64,000 bases of DNA from CAVPMN01 sp963706425 (GCA_963706425.1 CAVPMN010000001.1:1054001-1118000), one strand, 5' to 3'; shown: positions 16,711-25,617, counted from the first letter of the stretch. Made by a program: numbers and translations. The notes: generated by a model from the letters alone, not told the origin.

Positions 16711-17334
16711 GTGCTGATCAAGCCGCCCGACGCCTGCCTCGACGACCACGAGTGGCGCGACCTGCTGGCCGGCCAAGAGGTCGGCCAGCTCATCGTCCCG
16801 GTGGTCGACGATCTCCCCGTGGTCGTGCCCACCCACTACGTGTTCGACGGCACCAACCGCATCGAGCTCCACCTGGCCACCCCCAACCCGGTCTGGGAGG
16901 CCATCGGCCCAGGGATCGAGGCGCTCTTCACGGTGACCGGGCCATTCGTCTACATCCCGTCGAGCTGGGGCGCGAGCCCCGGCACGCCGCCCGAGCACGG
17001 CGTGCCCACCAGCTACTACGCCGCGGTGGTGGCGCGAGTGCACGCCCGGCCCATCGACGACGACGCGGCGAAGGCGGCGCTGCTCCGCCGCCAGGTGGCT
17101 CGCTTCCAGCCCGAGGGCGGGCATGCGCCGATCGAGGACGATGCCCCGCCCTACGGCCGCATGCTGGGCGCCATCCGAGGTCTCCAGCTCGACATCCGCT
17201 CGGTGCAGGCGAAGTTCAAGTTCGGGGGCAACAAGGCGCCCGACCACCAGCGGGCGATCGCCGAGAAGCTGGCGATCCGCAACGGCCCGGGCGACGCGGC
17301 CGCCCGTGAGCATCAGCTCCGACGGCTCGGGTGA
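16711..17334 (+). CDS. FMN-binding negative transcriptional regulator, PaiB family
   Basis: A 207-residue PaiB-like protein with the split-barrel flavin reductase fold. GTG start giving MLIKPPDACLDDHEWRDLLA. Visible family hallmarks are the N-terminal substrate of FMN phosphate contacts (PTHYVFDGTNRIELHLATPN), IPSSWGASPGTPPEHGVPTS, where a Trp-containing loop precedes the conserved VPTSYYAAV, and the C-terminal FKFGGNKAPDHQ (family K-x-G-Q-N-x-x-x-x-D-x-x). PaiB in Bacillus affects protease and sporulation genes; the role in this organism is unknown. Convergent with the TIM-barrel gene, overlapping its end by 22 bases. Confidence 0.85.
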   Translation: MLIKPPDACLDDHEWRDLLAGQEVGQLIVPVVDDLPVVVPTHYVFDGTNRIELHLATPNPVWEAIGPGIEALFTVTGPFVYIPSSWGASPGTPPEHGVPTSYYAAVVARVHARPIDDDAAKAALLRRQVARFQPEGGHAPIEDDAPPYGRMLGAIRGLQLDIRSVQAKFKFGGNKAPDHQRAIAEKLAIRNGPGDAAAREHQLRRLG

Positions 17335-18361
17335 TCGTGGGCGGCCGCCACCGCCGCCGCCCACGCCTTGCGGGCACCTGCGATCACCGCCCACGGATCC
17401 TCGTCGCCGATCGGGCGCACCTCGAACACGATGGGCCCCGCGTAACGACCGTCGAGCACCCGGACATGGTCGGCCAGCAGATCGAGACCGATCTCCGATC
17501 CGGCACACCCGAAGCGAGGGTGGCGGTCACCGAGGCGCGTGGCCGCGTCGGGGGTGGCCGCATCGACCACGCAGTTGGAGACGTGCACATAGCCGAGCAG
17601 CGGCAGTGCGGCCTCGAGTGCATCGACCCCTTCGCCGTTCTCGCGCAAGTGGGCCGTGTCGAGCGCCGCGGTCACCGACCGGGCGCCGGCATCGCGCGCC
17701 GCCGCCACCACGTCGCACAGCTCGTGGGCCGGGCCGACGAGTGCGCCCTTGTACACGTTGGGGAACTCGGTGGGTGTCGGCTGGCGGTCGAACGCCATCA
17801 CCGTGATCTCTGCATCGGTGTCCGCACCGAGCTCGACGAGCGACCGCACCAAGGCGTCGCGATGGCGAGCCCGGCGTTGTTCGCCATCCGAGTCGCCAGA
17901 GTCGCCGGAGTAGCCAGAGCCGTCGAGTAGAACGTGTCGTCGTCGAACAGCAGCGGATCGCGCCCTGACATCACACCGACGCGTCGGGCGCCGAGCTCGC
18001 CGGCCTCGTCGAGGCAGATGCGGAGGCGGTCGACGGCCCGCCGGCGATGGGCCTCGTCGGGATGAGCCAGGTCGAAGGGGTGCAGTCCCTCGGCGTTGAC
18101 CAGTTGGGTCACGTAGGCGCCGAAGGTCACCTCGAGCGGTGCCACCAGATCGCGCACCCGGGCCCGCAGGCCGGGGTCGAGCAGCCTCGTCACCTCGATG
18201 GCGCCGAAGCCCGCCGCGACCACCTGCTCGATGTGGCCCAACAGGTAGTCGGCCGGCGGGTCGCCGAGAGCGGTGACGCCGGAGTTGCCCGGGCCCGGAA
18301 ACGCTTGGGCCACCATCACACCGAGCCGGTTGTCGGCCAGCGGTCGAGCCGCATCGGGCAT
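17313..18361 (-). CDS. Sugar phosphate isomerase/epimerase-like TIM barrel, apparent frameshift
   Basis: Xylose isomerase-like TIM barrel (AP endonuclease 2 superfamily). The first part, from an ATG preceded by GAGGAG, reads MPDAARPLADNRLGVMVAQA through RVGVMSGRDPLLFDDDTFYS in one frame. The second part, RHRDALVRSLVELGADTDAE through AALDTAHLRENGEG, YVHVSNCVVDA and IVFEVRPIGDEDPW, is in another. The switch falls at about 17870-17925, where three 9-base near-repeats (GAGTCGCCA-type) invite slippage or miscalling. Metal ligands expected of the family (Glu, Asp-x-x-H, His, Glu) are seen in TAALDTAHL and HVSNCV. Last gene of the riboswitch-headed operon; substrate unknown. Confidence 0.75.
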
Positions 18362-19355
18362 GTCGCTCAGCTCCTCGAAGGGTCGGGGTCGGGTGGGGTG
18401 ACGGGCGTCGAGCGCGGGACGGCCGTCGAGCACCGCCACGATGTTGTCGCAACAGCAGCGCACCATGGCGGCCCTCGCGGCGGAGGTGGCCGAGCCCAGG
18501 TGTGGTGAGAGCACGACCTGGTCGAGCTGCCAGCAACCCCGCCTCGACCTGCGGCTCTCGCTCGAACACGTCGAGCGCCGCACCGGCGATCTCTCCGGCG
18601 CGCAGGGCATCGACCAGGGCGGCCTCGTCGACGAGCGGGCCGCGCCCGGTGTTGACGAGCAGGGCCGTCGGCTTCATCCGCCGCAGCGCGGCGGCGTCGA
18701 CCAGATGGCGGCTGCTCTCGTTGAGCGGCGCGTGCAACGACACGATGTCGGCGGTCTCGAACAACTCGTCGAGCTCGACGAAGGTGGCCCCGGTGTCGGC
18801 CTCAGCCGATCGATCGCGATGGCGGTTGTGGTAGCGCACGTCCATGGCGAAGCCGGAGGCTCGCCGAGCCACCGCCCGGCCGATCTTCCCGAGGCCGACG
18901 ATGCCGAGCGTGGCCCCGTGGACGGGTAGGCCCAGCAGCTGGGTCGGGCTCCAGCCCTCCCACCGGCCGGATCGCACGAGCCGGTCTCCCTCGCCCACTC
19001 GACGCGCCGCGGCGAGCAGCAGCGCCCAGGTGAGATCGGCGGTGGCCTCGGTGAGCACGTCGGGCGTGTTGGTCACCACCACCCCGCGGTCGGTGGCGGC
19101 CTGCACGTCGATGTTGTCGTAGCCGACCGCCAGGTTGGCCACCACGCGCAGCTGCGGCGCGGCGTCGAGCAGGTCGTCGTCGATGCGCTCGGTCAGCATG
19201 CACAGCAGGGCATCGGCCTCGCGCACTCGGCGCAGCAGCTCCTCGCGGGACGGGGGCTGGTCGACGGCGTGCTGGTCGACGTGGAGACCGGCCGCCTCGA
19301 GCGGCGCCGTGCCGGGGGCTGGCAGCGGACGAGTCACGTAGACCCGCGCGCTCAT
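18362..19355 (-). CDS. D-2-hydroxyacid dehydrogenase (glyoxylate/hydroxypyruvate reductase-like), apparent frameshift
   Basis: NAD(P)-dependent D-isomer-specific 2-hydroxyacid dehydrogenase. MSARVYVTRPLP opens the catalytic domain; the nucleotide fold is GIVGLGKIGRAVARR. Active-site residues are visible: the Arg in LLVNTGRGPLVDE, the Glu near DVFEREPQ, and the His in VLSPHLGSAT. The frame changes between VFEREPQVEAGLL and QLDQVVLSPHLGSATSAA, at about 18528-18540, and deleting one base restores the family sequence. After the frame change no stop codon occurs before the TIM-barrel ATG at 18361, so the two may be fused or a second indel hides the stop; the end given here is therefore nominal. 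Starts 4 bases after the ECF gene stop. Confidence 0.8.
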
Positions 19356-19359
19356 CGCA

Positions 19360-21894
19360 TCACTCGTGTTCGAGAACGATCGGCTCGACGGGGACTGCCC
19401 CGATCGTCCCCGGCTCGCCGGGGACCGGGCCGAACGACACCGGCGCGCCGAACGCCGCCTTGCGCGACACCCGCCGCAACGCTCCGAGCACCGCCCGACC
19501 GGCAACCAACACGAACACCGCGGTGAACACCGCACGGGGCAGGTCGAACCCCAGCGACGTGGCGAGGTGGAACGCCCAGAACCGACGCAGGTTCTCGGTG
19601 ACCGGATCGCCCGGGATGAACGACAGGTTGGTCGCGCCACCCGAGGCGAACGGCCAGAACCACAGGTTGAGCAGGAACCCGTAGGCGAGTGATGCCACGA
19701 CACCGTATGCGGCCAGCAGCCACAGCTCCGCTCGACCTTTCGCAGGGGGCAGACAGCCGGCGAAGAAGCCGATCCAGGCGGCGCCGAACATCTGGAACGG
19801 CAACCACGGGCCCACACCGCCCGTGATGAGCGCCGACGCGAAGAGCGTGAGCGCACCGAGGACGAACCCGAACCCGCGACCGAGCACCCGTCCTGCGGGG
19901 ATGAGCAGGAAGAACACCGGCTCGAAGCCGACGGCACCACCGGCCGGCAGGCGCAGTGCCGCACCACACGCACCGAGGACCCCCAGCAGGGCGATGGCCT
20001 TGGCGTCGATGCTGCCCTCGGCCAGCTCGCTGGCCACGATGGCGAGCAGCAGGGGCAACAGCAGCACGAACACCCAAGGCGCGTCGGTGGCGTGGGCCAG
20101 GTTCTCGGTGCCGGTCGGCGTGGCCAGGAACGGCCAGAGGAACGCGACCAGCCCGAGGAGCGAGGCCGCGCCGAGCAGAGCCCACGAGCGGGCCCGGAGC
20201 CGGATCACGTCGAGCTGCGTTGGGTGGCGGCGATCACGGACTGGCCCCCGCGCCAGCTCCGGCGGGCGGCACGCCGGAGCCAGAGACAGCCATGCGAGTG
20301 CGGCCTCGATCTCCGCGACCGTCAACCACTCGTCGGGGGCGAGCACCTTGGCGACCTGAGGTGCGAACACCGGTGAGTGGACGACGACCTCGCGTGCCGG
20401 TCCGTCGGCCACGATCTCGCCATCGGCCAGCACCACCACCCGGTCGGCCAGACCGGCGGTGATCTCCACATCGTGGGTGGCGACGACGACCGCATGGCCC
20501 GCGTCGGCCAACGAGCGCAGGTAGGCGGCGAGACGGGCCTTGGCGGCGTAGTCGAGGCCCCGGGTCGGCTCGTCGAGCAACAGGAGGGGCGGCTCGGCCG
20601 CCAGCACGACCGCAAGGGCGACGCCGAGGCGCTGCCCTTCGGAGAGGTCGCGCGGGTGGGCGTCGGGATCGAGACCGGGTACGACCCGATCGAGCATGGC
20701 GCGGGTGGTACCCGGCGGCAGGTCGGCGTCGCGATCGGCGGCCTCGCACTCGGCGCGGACGGTCTCGTTGTAGAGCAACAGGGCCGCGTCCTGGGGCACC
20801 AGCCCGGCGAGACGCACCACCTGGCGGGCATCGAGATCGTGGGGATGCTGGCCCCGCACCTGCACCGTGCCGGCCTGACGATCGCGCAGGCCGACCAGCT
20901 GCGCGAGCAACGTCGACTTGCCGGCGCCGTTGCGACCCATCACCGCGAGCACCTGGCCGGTGCAGACGTCGAGGTCGACACCCCGCAGCGCCGGAACAGC
21001 CCCGTAGCCGGCGTGCAGCCCTCGCACCTCGGCGATGACCTCGCCCCCCACGGCCGGGCGCGCGGTCGGAGGGCCGGCAGAGGCCAGGCGACTGCGCAAC
21101 GGGGCGGCGAGCCGACGCGCGTCGCGCACCGACAGCGGCAGCGGCTGCCATCCGGCCATGCGCCCGAGCTCGACCACCGGTGGCGCCACCGGCGACTCGA
21201 CCATGACGTCCTGGGGCGGGCCGCTGTGCACCGGTTGCCCGCCGCCGGGGAGCCACACGATGCGGTCGGCGTACTGCACGACCCGCTCGAGACGGTGCTC
21301 GGCGACGAGCACGGTGAGTCCGAGATCGTGAACCAGACGGGTGAGCGCGGCGAGCACGTCCTCGGCGGCCGCCGGGTCGAGCGCGGAGGTGGGCTCGTCG
21401 AGCACGAGGACGCGCGGCGACGCGGTGAGCACCGACCCGATGGCCACGCGCTGCTGTTGCCCGCCCGACAACGACAGCAGGGGGCGGTCGCGCAGCTCGA
21501 CCAGACCGAGCAGATCGAGCACGTCCTCGACGCGGCGACGCATCACCGCCGGCGCCAGCCCGAGGTTCTCGAGCGCGTAGGCCAGCTCGTCTTCGACCAC
21601 GTCGGTGACGAAGCCCGCCGCCGGGTCCTGTCCGACGACCCCGACGACGTCGGCCAGCTCGCGCGGCGGAGTGCGGTCGGTGCGACGACCGGCCACCGAC
21701 ACGGCGCCCGTCAGCAGCCCGCCGGTGAATCGGGGCACGAGACCGTTGACCACGCGGAGCAACGTGCTCTTGCCCGAGCCGGTCTCGCCCACGACGAGGC
21801 ACAGCTCGCCCTCGGGCACGTGCAGATCGACCTCGGTCAGCGTGGGTCGGGGTGCGTCGGGATAGGTGAACGACACTCGCTCGAACACGATCAC
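19360..21894 (-). CDS. Fused ECF transporter ATPase-ATPase-S component, probable corrinoid importer
   Basis: An 844-residue single frame joining two ABC ATPase domains and a membrane S-component-like domain. Domain 1 (residues 1-240): GETGSGKST, LSLSGGQQQRVA, VLVLDEPTSALDP. Domain 2 (about 285-510): GRNGAGKST, a weaker signature DLSEGQRLGVA, LLLLDEPTRGLDY. The C-terminal 270 residues have about six hydrophobic helices (LLGAASLLGLVAFLWPFLA onward) and resemble ECF S components. Usually these are two or three separate genes. The GTG start overlaps the ecfT stop. The operon is headed by a cobalamin riboswitch, so a corrinoid is the predicted substrate. A possible internal GTG start (VIRLRARSWALLG) for a separate S protein has no clear ribosome site. 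Confidence 0.85.
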   Translation of the reverse strand: MIVFERVSFTYPDAPRPTLTEVDLHVPEGELCLVVGETGSGKSTLLRVVNGLVPRFTGGLLTGAVSVAGRRTDRTPPRELADVVGVVGQDPAAGFVTDVVEDELAYALENLGLAPAVMRRRVEDVLDLLGLVELRDRPLLSLSGGQQQRVAIGSVLTASPRVLVLDEPTSALDPAAAEDVLAALTRLVHDLGLTVLVAEHRLERVVQYADRIVWLPGGGQPVHSGPPQDVMVESPVAPPVVELGRMAGWQPLPLSVRDARRLAAPLRSRLASAGPPTARPAVGGEVIAEVRGLHAGYGAVPALRGVDLDVCTGQVLAVMGRNGAGKSTLLAQLVGLRDRQAGTVQVRGQHPHDLDARQVVRLAGLVPQDAALLLYNETVRAECEAADRDADLPPGTTRAMLDRVVPGLDPDAHPRDLSEGQRLGVALAVVLAAEPPLLLLDEPTRGLDYAAKARLAAYLRSLADAGHAVVVATHDVEITAGLADRVVVLADGEIVADGPAREVVVHSPVFAPQVAKVLAPDEWLTVAEIEAALAWLSLAPACRPPELARGPVRDRRHPTQLDVIRLRARSWALLGAASLLGLVAFLWPFLATPTGTENLAHATDAPWVFVLLLPLLLAIVASELAEGSIDAKAIALLGVLGACGAALRLPAGGAVGFEPVFFLLIPAGRVLGRGFGFVLGALTLFASALITGGVGPWLPFQMFGAAWIGFFAGCLPPAKGRAELWLLAAYGVVASLAYGFLLNLWFWPFASGGATNLSFIPGDPVTENLRRFWAFHLATSLGFDLPRAVFTAVFVLVAGRAVLGALRRVSRKAAFGAPVSFGPVPGEPGTIGAVPVEPIVLEHE

Positions 21895-23066
21895 GGCACC
21901 GTCTCCAGGGGGGCCACGACCGGAGGCTCGGGACGTTCGTCCGGTGGACGGAGGGGCACCGCCTGCGGCGGGGCCTCGACGCCGGGCGGTCGAGGCGTCA
22001 CGAACGCGGGCGCGGCCGCCACGAGCACGCCGAGCGCCGCGAGCCACGGGAGCGCCGGTGGTTCGAGCGGGTAGACCGACGGTTGCAGCGGCGCACCGAG
22101 GCGACCGGCCACGACCACGAGCACCAGTGCGACCAGGCCGCTCGCCACAGTGAACCACTCCGCCCGTAGCCACCGATCGGGCCGATAGCGCGTGCGCTGC
22201 GTGCGCCGGCCACCGATGATCAGCGCGGCCGCCACCGCGAGCGAGCCGATCGCGAGCACCGGCAGACCCATGGCGTCGGGTGCCGAGCCGTCGAGCAACG
22301 CATAGGTGCCGACGGCGATGGCGAGCAGGCCTCCGACGGTGAACGCCGTGGTCAGCCGCCGGGCAGCCGACGAGACGTCGACCCGCCGGCCGTAGCCGCG
22401 CGAGTCCATGGAAGCGGCCAGGGCCACGGAACGATCGAGCGCGCCCTCGAGCACCGGCAGGGCCAGCCCCGCCCACGAACGGATGCCACGCGTCGGACGC
22501 CCGCGCAGACGCTGCGCCTCACGGATCCGACCCGCGGACACGAGGGCCTGCGGCGCGAACGACAGCGCAACGGTGAGGGCGACGCCCGCCTCGTAGAGGG
22601 CGGCCGGCATCGTGCGCATGAGTCGGTAGGGGCTGGTCAGCGAGGTGGCCGCACCGAAGCAGAGGATGAGCACCGCCAGGCGCAGACCCTGTTGGAAGGC
22701 GACCACCAGGCCCTCGAACGTGACCGGTCCGCCGATGCTCACCCCGGCGGCCCATGCCGGTAGCTCGACCGACGGCAGGGTGAACAGCGTGGTGCCGGGG
22801 ATGCGGTTGCCGAAGAGCACCTGGAACGCCATCCGGATGACGATGACGATCACGCCGAGCCGGATGAACCCGCCGAACGCGCGGGCCCATGGTGCGTCGG
22901 AACGACGGGCGCCCACGACGTAGATGACGACACCGGCGATGAGCCCGAGCAACAAGACGTTGGTGGTCCGCAGGGTCACCATCGCCAGCAGGCCCGCCCA
23001 ACCCCACCACGCGAGCGGGTGGAGCATGCGGCGCACCACGTAGCGCGAGTCGCGGCCGGCGGTCAC
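21891..23066 (-). CDS. ECF transporter transmembrane component EcfT
   Basis: A 391-residue energy-coupling T component that couples ATPases to the substrate-binding S subunit. Five or more hydrophobic helices are visible. The two Ala-Arg-Gly-type coupling helices appear as RIREAQRLRGRPTRG and ALAASMDSRGYGRR, the latter being the hallmark SRGYG motif. A Pro-rich polar C-terminal tail of about 40 residues follows the last helix. Overlaps by 4 bases both the DUF4430-like gene upstream and the fused ATPase gene downstream, so it lies inside one operon under the B12 riboswitch. Confidence 0.9.
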   Translation of the reverse strand: MTAGRDSRYVVRRMLHPLAWWGWAGLLAMVTLRTTNVLLLGLIAGVVIYVVGARRSDAPWARAFGGFIRLGVIVIVIRMAFQVLFGNRIPGTTLFTLPSVELPAWAAGVSIGGPVTFEGLVVAFQQGLRLAVLILCFGAATSLTSPYRLMRTMPAALYEAGVALTVALSFAPQALVSAGRIREAQRLRGRPTRGIRSWAGLALPVLEGALDRSVALAASMDSRGYGRRVDVSSAARRLTTAFTVGGLLAIAVGTYALLDGSAPDAMGLPVLAIGSLAVAAALIIGGRRTQRTRYRPDRWLRAEWFTVASGLVALVLVVVAGRLGAPLQPSVYPLEPPALPWLAALGVLVAAAPAFVTPRPPGVEAPPQAVPLRPPDERPEPPVVAPLETVP

Positions 23067-23932
23067 GACGACCGCCTCAGCCGCAACCCGCCGGCGACGA
23101 CCATGCCCGCCACGAGCAGTGCCCCGGCCACCGTCGCCACGGGCGGACCCGACGAGTCGGCGGTGGGCTCGATGGCGATCTCGCCGATGGGCGGTGGCTC
23201 GTCGGTGTCGGCCGACGACGCCACGGCAGCGCGGTCGGTGGACGAGGTCGAGAGGGTCGAGGTCGTCGAGGTAGCCCCCGCCCCTTCGGCCGAGGGCACC
23301 GGCGCAAGGGTCGTGGTCGCTCCACGCTCGGGCCCCGGCACGACGGGCGCGGCGCCGGGCGTGTCCACCGAAGGGAGGGCCGGTGCCGGAGCAGGCGTTG
23401 GTGCCGGGGGCGCCGGAAAGAGGTCGGTCGACGGGGCTACGCGCGGCGGTGGGGCGGCCGACTCGGCTGCCGAGACGAACCGCCAGCCCTCGATGTCACC
23501 GTCGCGCAGGCGGCGGGTGAACGGGTTGCCTTGCCCGTACACCCAACTCCCCGACGTGCCCGACCAGTAGGACCAGTAGCGGAACTCGTCGCCGGAGGCG
23601 GCGCCGCACTCGTCGTTGCGGGGGAAGCCGTCGAGCGTGCAGAGCAGTCCACTCGTGGCGTAACTGGGCAACGCGGTGCCGAGCAGCTCGGCCCGCTGCT
23701 TCAGCAACTGCCCGCCCGTGGTGCCGTCGGGCACCGTGAGGCATCGAACCGACGCCGACCCAGGCGCCCCGGGCTCGGTGCCGTAGTCGACGATCACGGC
23801 GATCCGCACGTGACCAGCCGGAGCCGACGGCGCGCACAGCTCGGCGGCCCCGGCGGGTGCGGAGGGCAGCAGCACCGCGGCGACGGTCAGGGCGGCGAGC
23901 GCCAGCCCGGCCCGGCAACCGATCCTGCCCAC
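23063..23932 (-). CDS. Secreted DUF4430-like protein with C-terminal membrane anchor, probable cobalamin-capture protein
   Basis: A 289-residue exported protein. Residues 1-30 are a Sec signal peptide (LALAALTVAAVLLPSAPAGA). Residues about 40-150 match a DUF4430/transcobalamin-like beta-grasp domain: CLTVPDGTTGGQLLKQRAEL, LLCTLDGFPRNDECG and YWSYWSGTSGSWVYGQGN, with cysteine pairs. A Pro/Ser/Thr-rich linker (about 155-255) leads to a final hydrophobic helix (VATVAGALLVAGMVVAGG) and RLRRSS. GTG start with a strong GGAGGAGG site that the upstream hairpin can mask. As first gene after the cobalamin riboswitch and just before EcfT, a surface corrinoid-binding role is likely; binding itself is inferred. 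Confidence 0.82.
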   Translation of the reverse strand: MGRIGCRAGLALAALTVAAVLLPSAPAGAAELCAPSAPAGHVRIAVIVDYGTEPGAPGSASVRCLTVPDGTTGGQLLKQRAELLGTALPSYATSGLLCTLDGFPRNDECGAASGDEFRYWSYWSGTSGSWVYGQGNPFTRRLRDGDIEGWRFVSAAESAAPPPRVAPSTDLFPAPPAPTPAPAPALPSVDTPGAAPVVPGPERGATTTLAPVPSAEGAGATSTTSTLSTSSTDRAAVASSADTDEPPPIGEIAIEPTADSSGPPVATVAGALLVAGMVVAGGLRLRRSS

Positions 23933-23940
23933 TGTGGTGC

Positions 23941-23966
23941 CTCCTCCGGAGAAGAGCCCGGAGGAG
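23941..23966 (-). promoter_or_regulatory. Hairpin masking the Shine-Dalgarno site (riboswitch expression platform)
   Basis: On the minus strand CTCCTCCGG (23966-23958) pairs perfectly with CCGGAGGAG (23949-23941) around an 8-base loop. The 3' arm contains the GGAGGAG ribosome-binding site of the DUF4430-like gene, whose GTG starts at 23932. It lies just downstream of the cobalamin aptamer, so ligand-dependent formation of this hairpin would block translation. The pairing is seen directly; the switching is inferred from known translational B12 riboswitches. Confidence 0.8.
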
Positions 23967-23984
23967 CCGGCGGCACGCTGGCTG

Positions 23985-24170
23985 CACCGAGCCCCATCTC
24001 CCGCAGCCCTCGACGGATTCCGATGGAGCGCCTCGCCAGGGCAGGCATTCCGGCTCGCTCGCCTGCGCTTCGAGAAGCGACGGCGGGCCTACGGTTGCGG
24101 GTCAGCGCCGGATTTCGACCGGCTTCCCCTGCCTCGACGGGTGTCTGCGCGAGAGGAGACCACACCGCGG
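23985..24170 (-). promoter_or_regulatory. Cobalamin (adenosylcobalamin-class) riboswitch aptamer
   Basis: On the minus strand the diagnostic core occurs in order: GGGAAGCCGG, TCGAAATCCGGCGCTGACCC and GCAACCGTA (24127-24090), followed by the B12 box GAGCCGGAATGCCTGCC (24056-24040). These match the conserved cobalamin riboswitch segments G-G-G-A-A-x-C-C-G-G, C-C-C-G-C-A-A-C-C-G-T and the G-C-C-x-G-x-A-x-x-C-C-T-G-C-C box. The outer P1 limits are approximate. It precedes the DUF4430-like gene and the ECF operon, so vitamin B12 should repress the whole set. Confidence 0.95.
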
Positions 24171-24213
24171 TCCACCCGTCAACTGCACCAGTGCGACCCG
24201 TGCGGTCGTCCGG

Positions 24214-25617
24214 TCAGCTGTCGGGGCCGCCGATGCCGAAGGCCACCTCGAAGAGGGCCGAGTAGGTGCCCTTCACGCCGAGGTTCTGCTCCTCGAGCCC
24301 CACACGCGAGCCCGCCGGCACGAGCACCCGCAGCCCGCAGGGCACGCTCCGGAAGTCGAGCGGCGTCGACACGGCCACCGTCTCGCCGTCGATGCCGACC
24401 GACAGCCCCGACTGACCTGAGTCGATGTGCAGCGAGCTCGCCGTCCAGGTCCAGAGGGCGGCGGCTCGCTCTCGCTGCCCGGCCGCGGCGAGCATGGTGA
24501 GCCCGACCAGCTCGCCCAGTCGCTGCGGATCGGCCGTGATGATGCCGAGCTCGCCCGTGTCGAGGCGATCGCGGCGCCCCAGCTCTCGCCCGTAGGGATT
24601 GTTCGACACCTGGAGGATCGCCGCTCGCTCGAGGCGACCGTGGTCGGGGACGTCGAACTGCAGATCGAACCAGGGTCCGCCTTTCTCCCACAGCTCGGGT
24701 AACAAGGTGAGCGCGGTCTCGAGCTTGGCGTCGCGGTAGCTGTCCTGTTCGACGATCGCCGCGTAGACGCCGAGGCTGACGTTGTTGAGGAACATGCGAT
24801 CGTTGACCGTGCCGTAGTCGATGCGGCGCTCCTCACCGTTGATGAACGATGCCAGCGCCTGACGGGGGTCGTTGCGATCGAGACCCATGTCGAGGGCGAA
24901 GTGGTTGCGAGTGCCGGCGGGCACGCACACGAACGGCAGGTCGTGCTCGGCCGCCACGGCCGCCACCACGGCGAGCGACCCGTCGCCCCCGGCCATCCCC
25001 AGCGCATCCGCACCACGAGCGACGGCGTCGCGCGCCAGCTCGGCGAGATCGGCACCGTCTTCGAGCACCACCGGCTCGATGCCCAGTCCGACGCAGATGC
25101 CACGCAGGTCGAACTCCTCGGCTTTGCCCCCACCGGAGCGCAGGTTCATCACCAGCACGGGATGCGAGGTGGTGCGAGTGCCCTGGACGGTGAACAGATC
25201 GAAACCGGTGGGCGGCGGCACCCAGAGGGCGTGGCGGGTGAGCGCGGCGCCCATGAGGAACAAGAGGATGACGACCGGCCCCTGCCAGTAGGGCTCGTCG
25301 TCGCGAGGGCTCCAGAAGAGGATGGCCGAGATCAGCGCCCCACCCGTGACGATCACCGCCACCACGCCCAGCGTGCGCCGGACGCTCGACGTCAACAGGG
25401 CGAAGAAGAGCGCGCCGAGGAACAGGGCGGCGAGCACGAGGACGACCAGCGCGTGCAGGGGGCGCGACAGCACGACCACCACGAGCAGCACGATGGCGGC
25501 CAGGTCGACAACGAGAGCGGCCATCGCCGCCAGCCGTTGGGAACGCTTCGGCCCCAGCCGGTGACCGACACGGTGACCGACACGGGATGGACCTCGACCG
25601 GCATGCACCCTCGTCAT
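24214..25617 (-). CDS. Diacylglycerol kinase-family lipid kinase with N-terminal membrane helices
   Basis: A 467-residue protein. Residues about 30-135 hold four hydrophobic helices; residues about 150-460 are a DAGK catalytic domain. The nucleotide-binding motif is LGMAGGDGSLAVVAAVAAEH, and CVPAGTRNHFALDMGLDRND and NNVSLGVYAAIV are further conserved blocks. Likely substrates are diacylglycerol or another membrane lipid such as a glycerol-based or sphingoid lipid; the sequence does not decide. The N-terminal membrane part is an addition to the usual 300-residue YegS/DgkB core. Divergent from the phosphatase gene across about 30 bases. Confidence 0.87.
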   Translation of the reverse strand: MTRVHAGRGPSRVGHRVGHRLGPKRSQRLAAMAALVVDLAAIVLLVVVVLSRPLHALVVLVLAALFLGALFFALLTSSVRRTLGVVAVIVTGGALISAILFWSPRDDEPYWQGPVVILLFLMGAALTRHALWVPPPTGFDLFTVQGTRTTSHPVLVMNLRSGGGKAEEFDLRGICVGLGIEPVVLEDGADLAELARDAVARGADALGMAGGDGSLAVVAAVAAEHDLPFVCVPAGTRNHFALDMGLDRNDPRQALASFINGEERRIDYGTVNDRMFLNNVSLGVYAAIVEQDSYRDAKLETALTLLPELWEKGGPWFDLQFDVPDHGRLERAAILQVSNNPYGRELGRRDRLDTGELGIITADPQRLGELVGLTMLAAAGQRERAAALWTWTASSLHIDSGQSGLSVGIDGETVAVSTPLDFRSVPCGLRVLVPAGSRVGLEEQNLGVKGTYSALFEVAFGIGGPDS

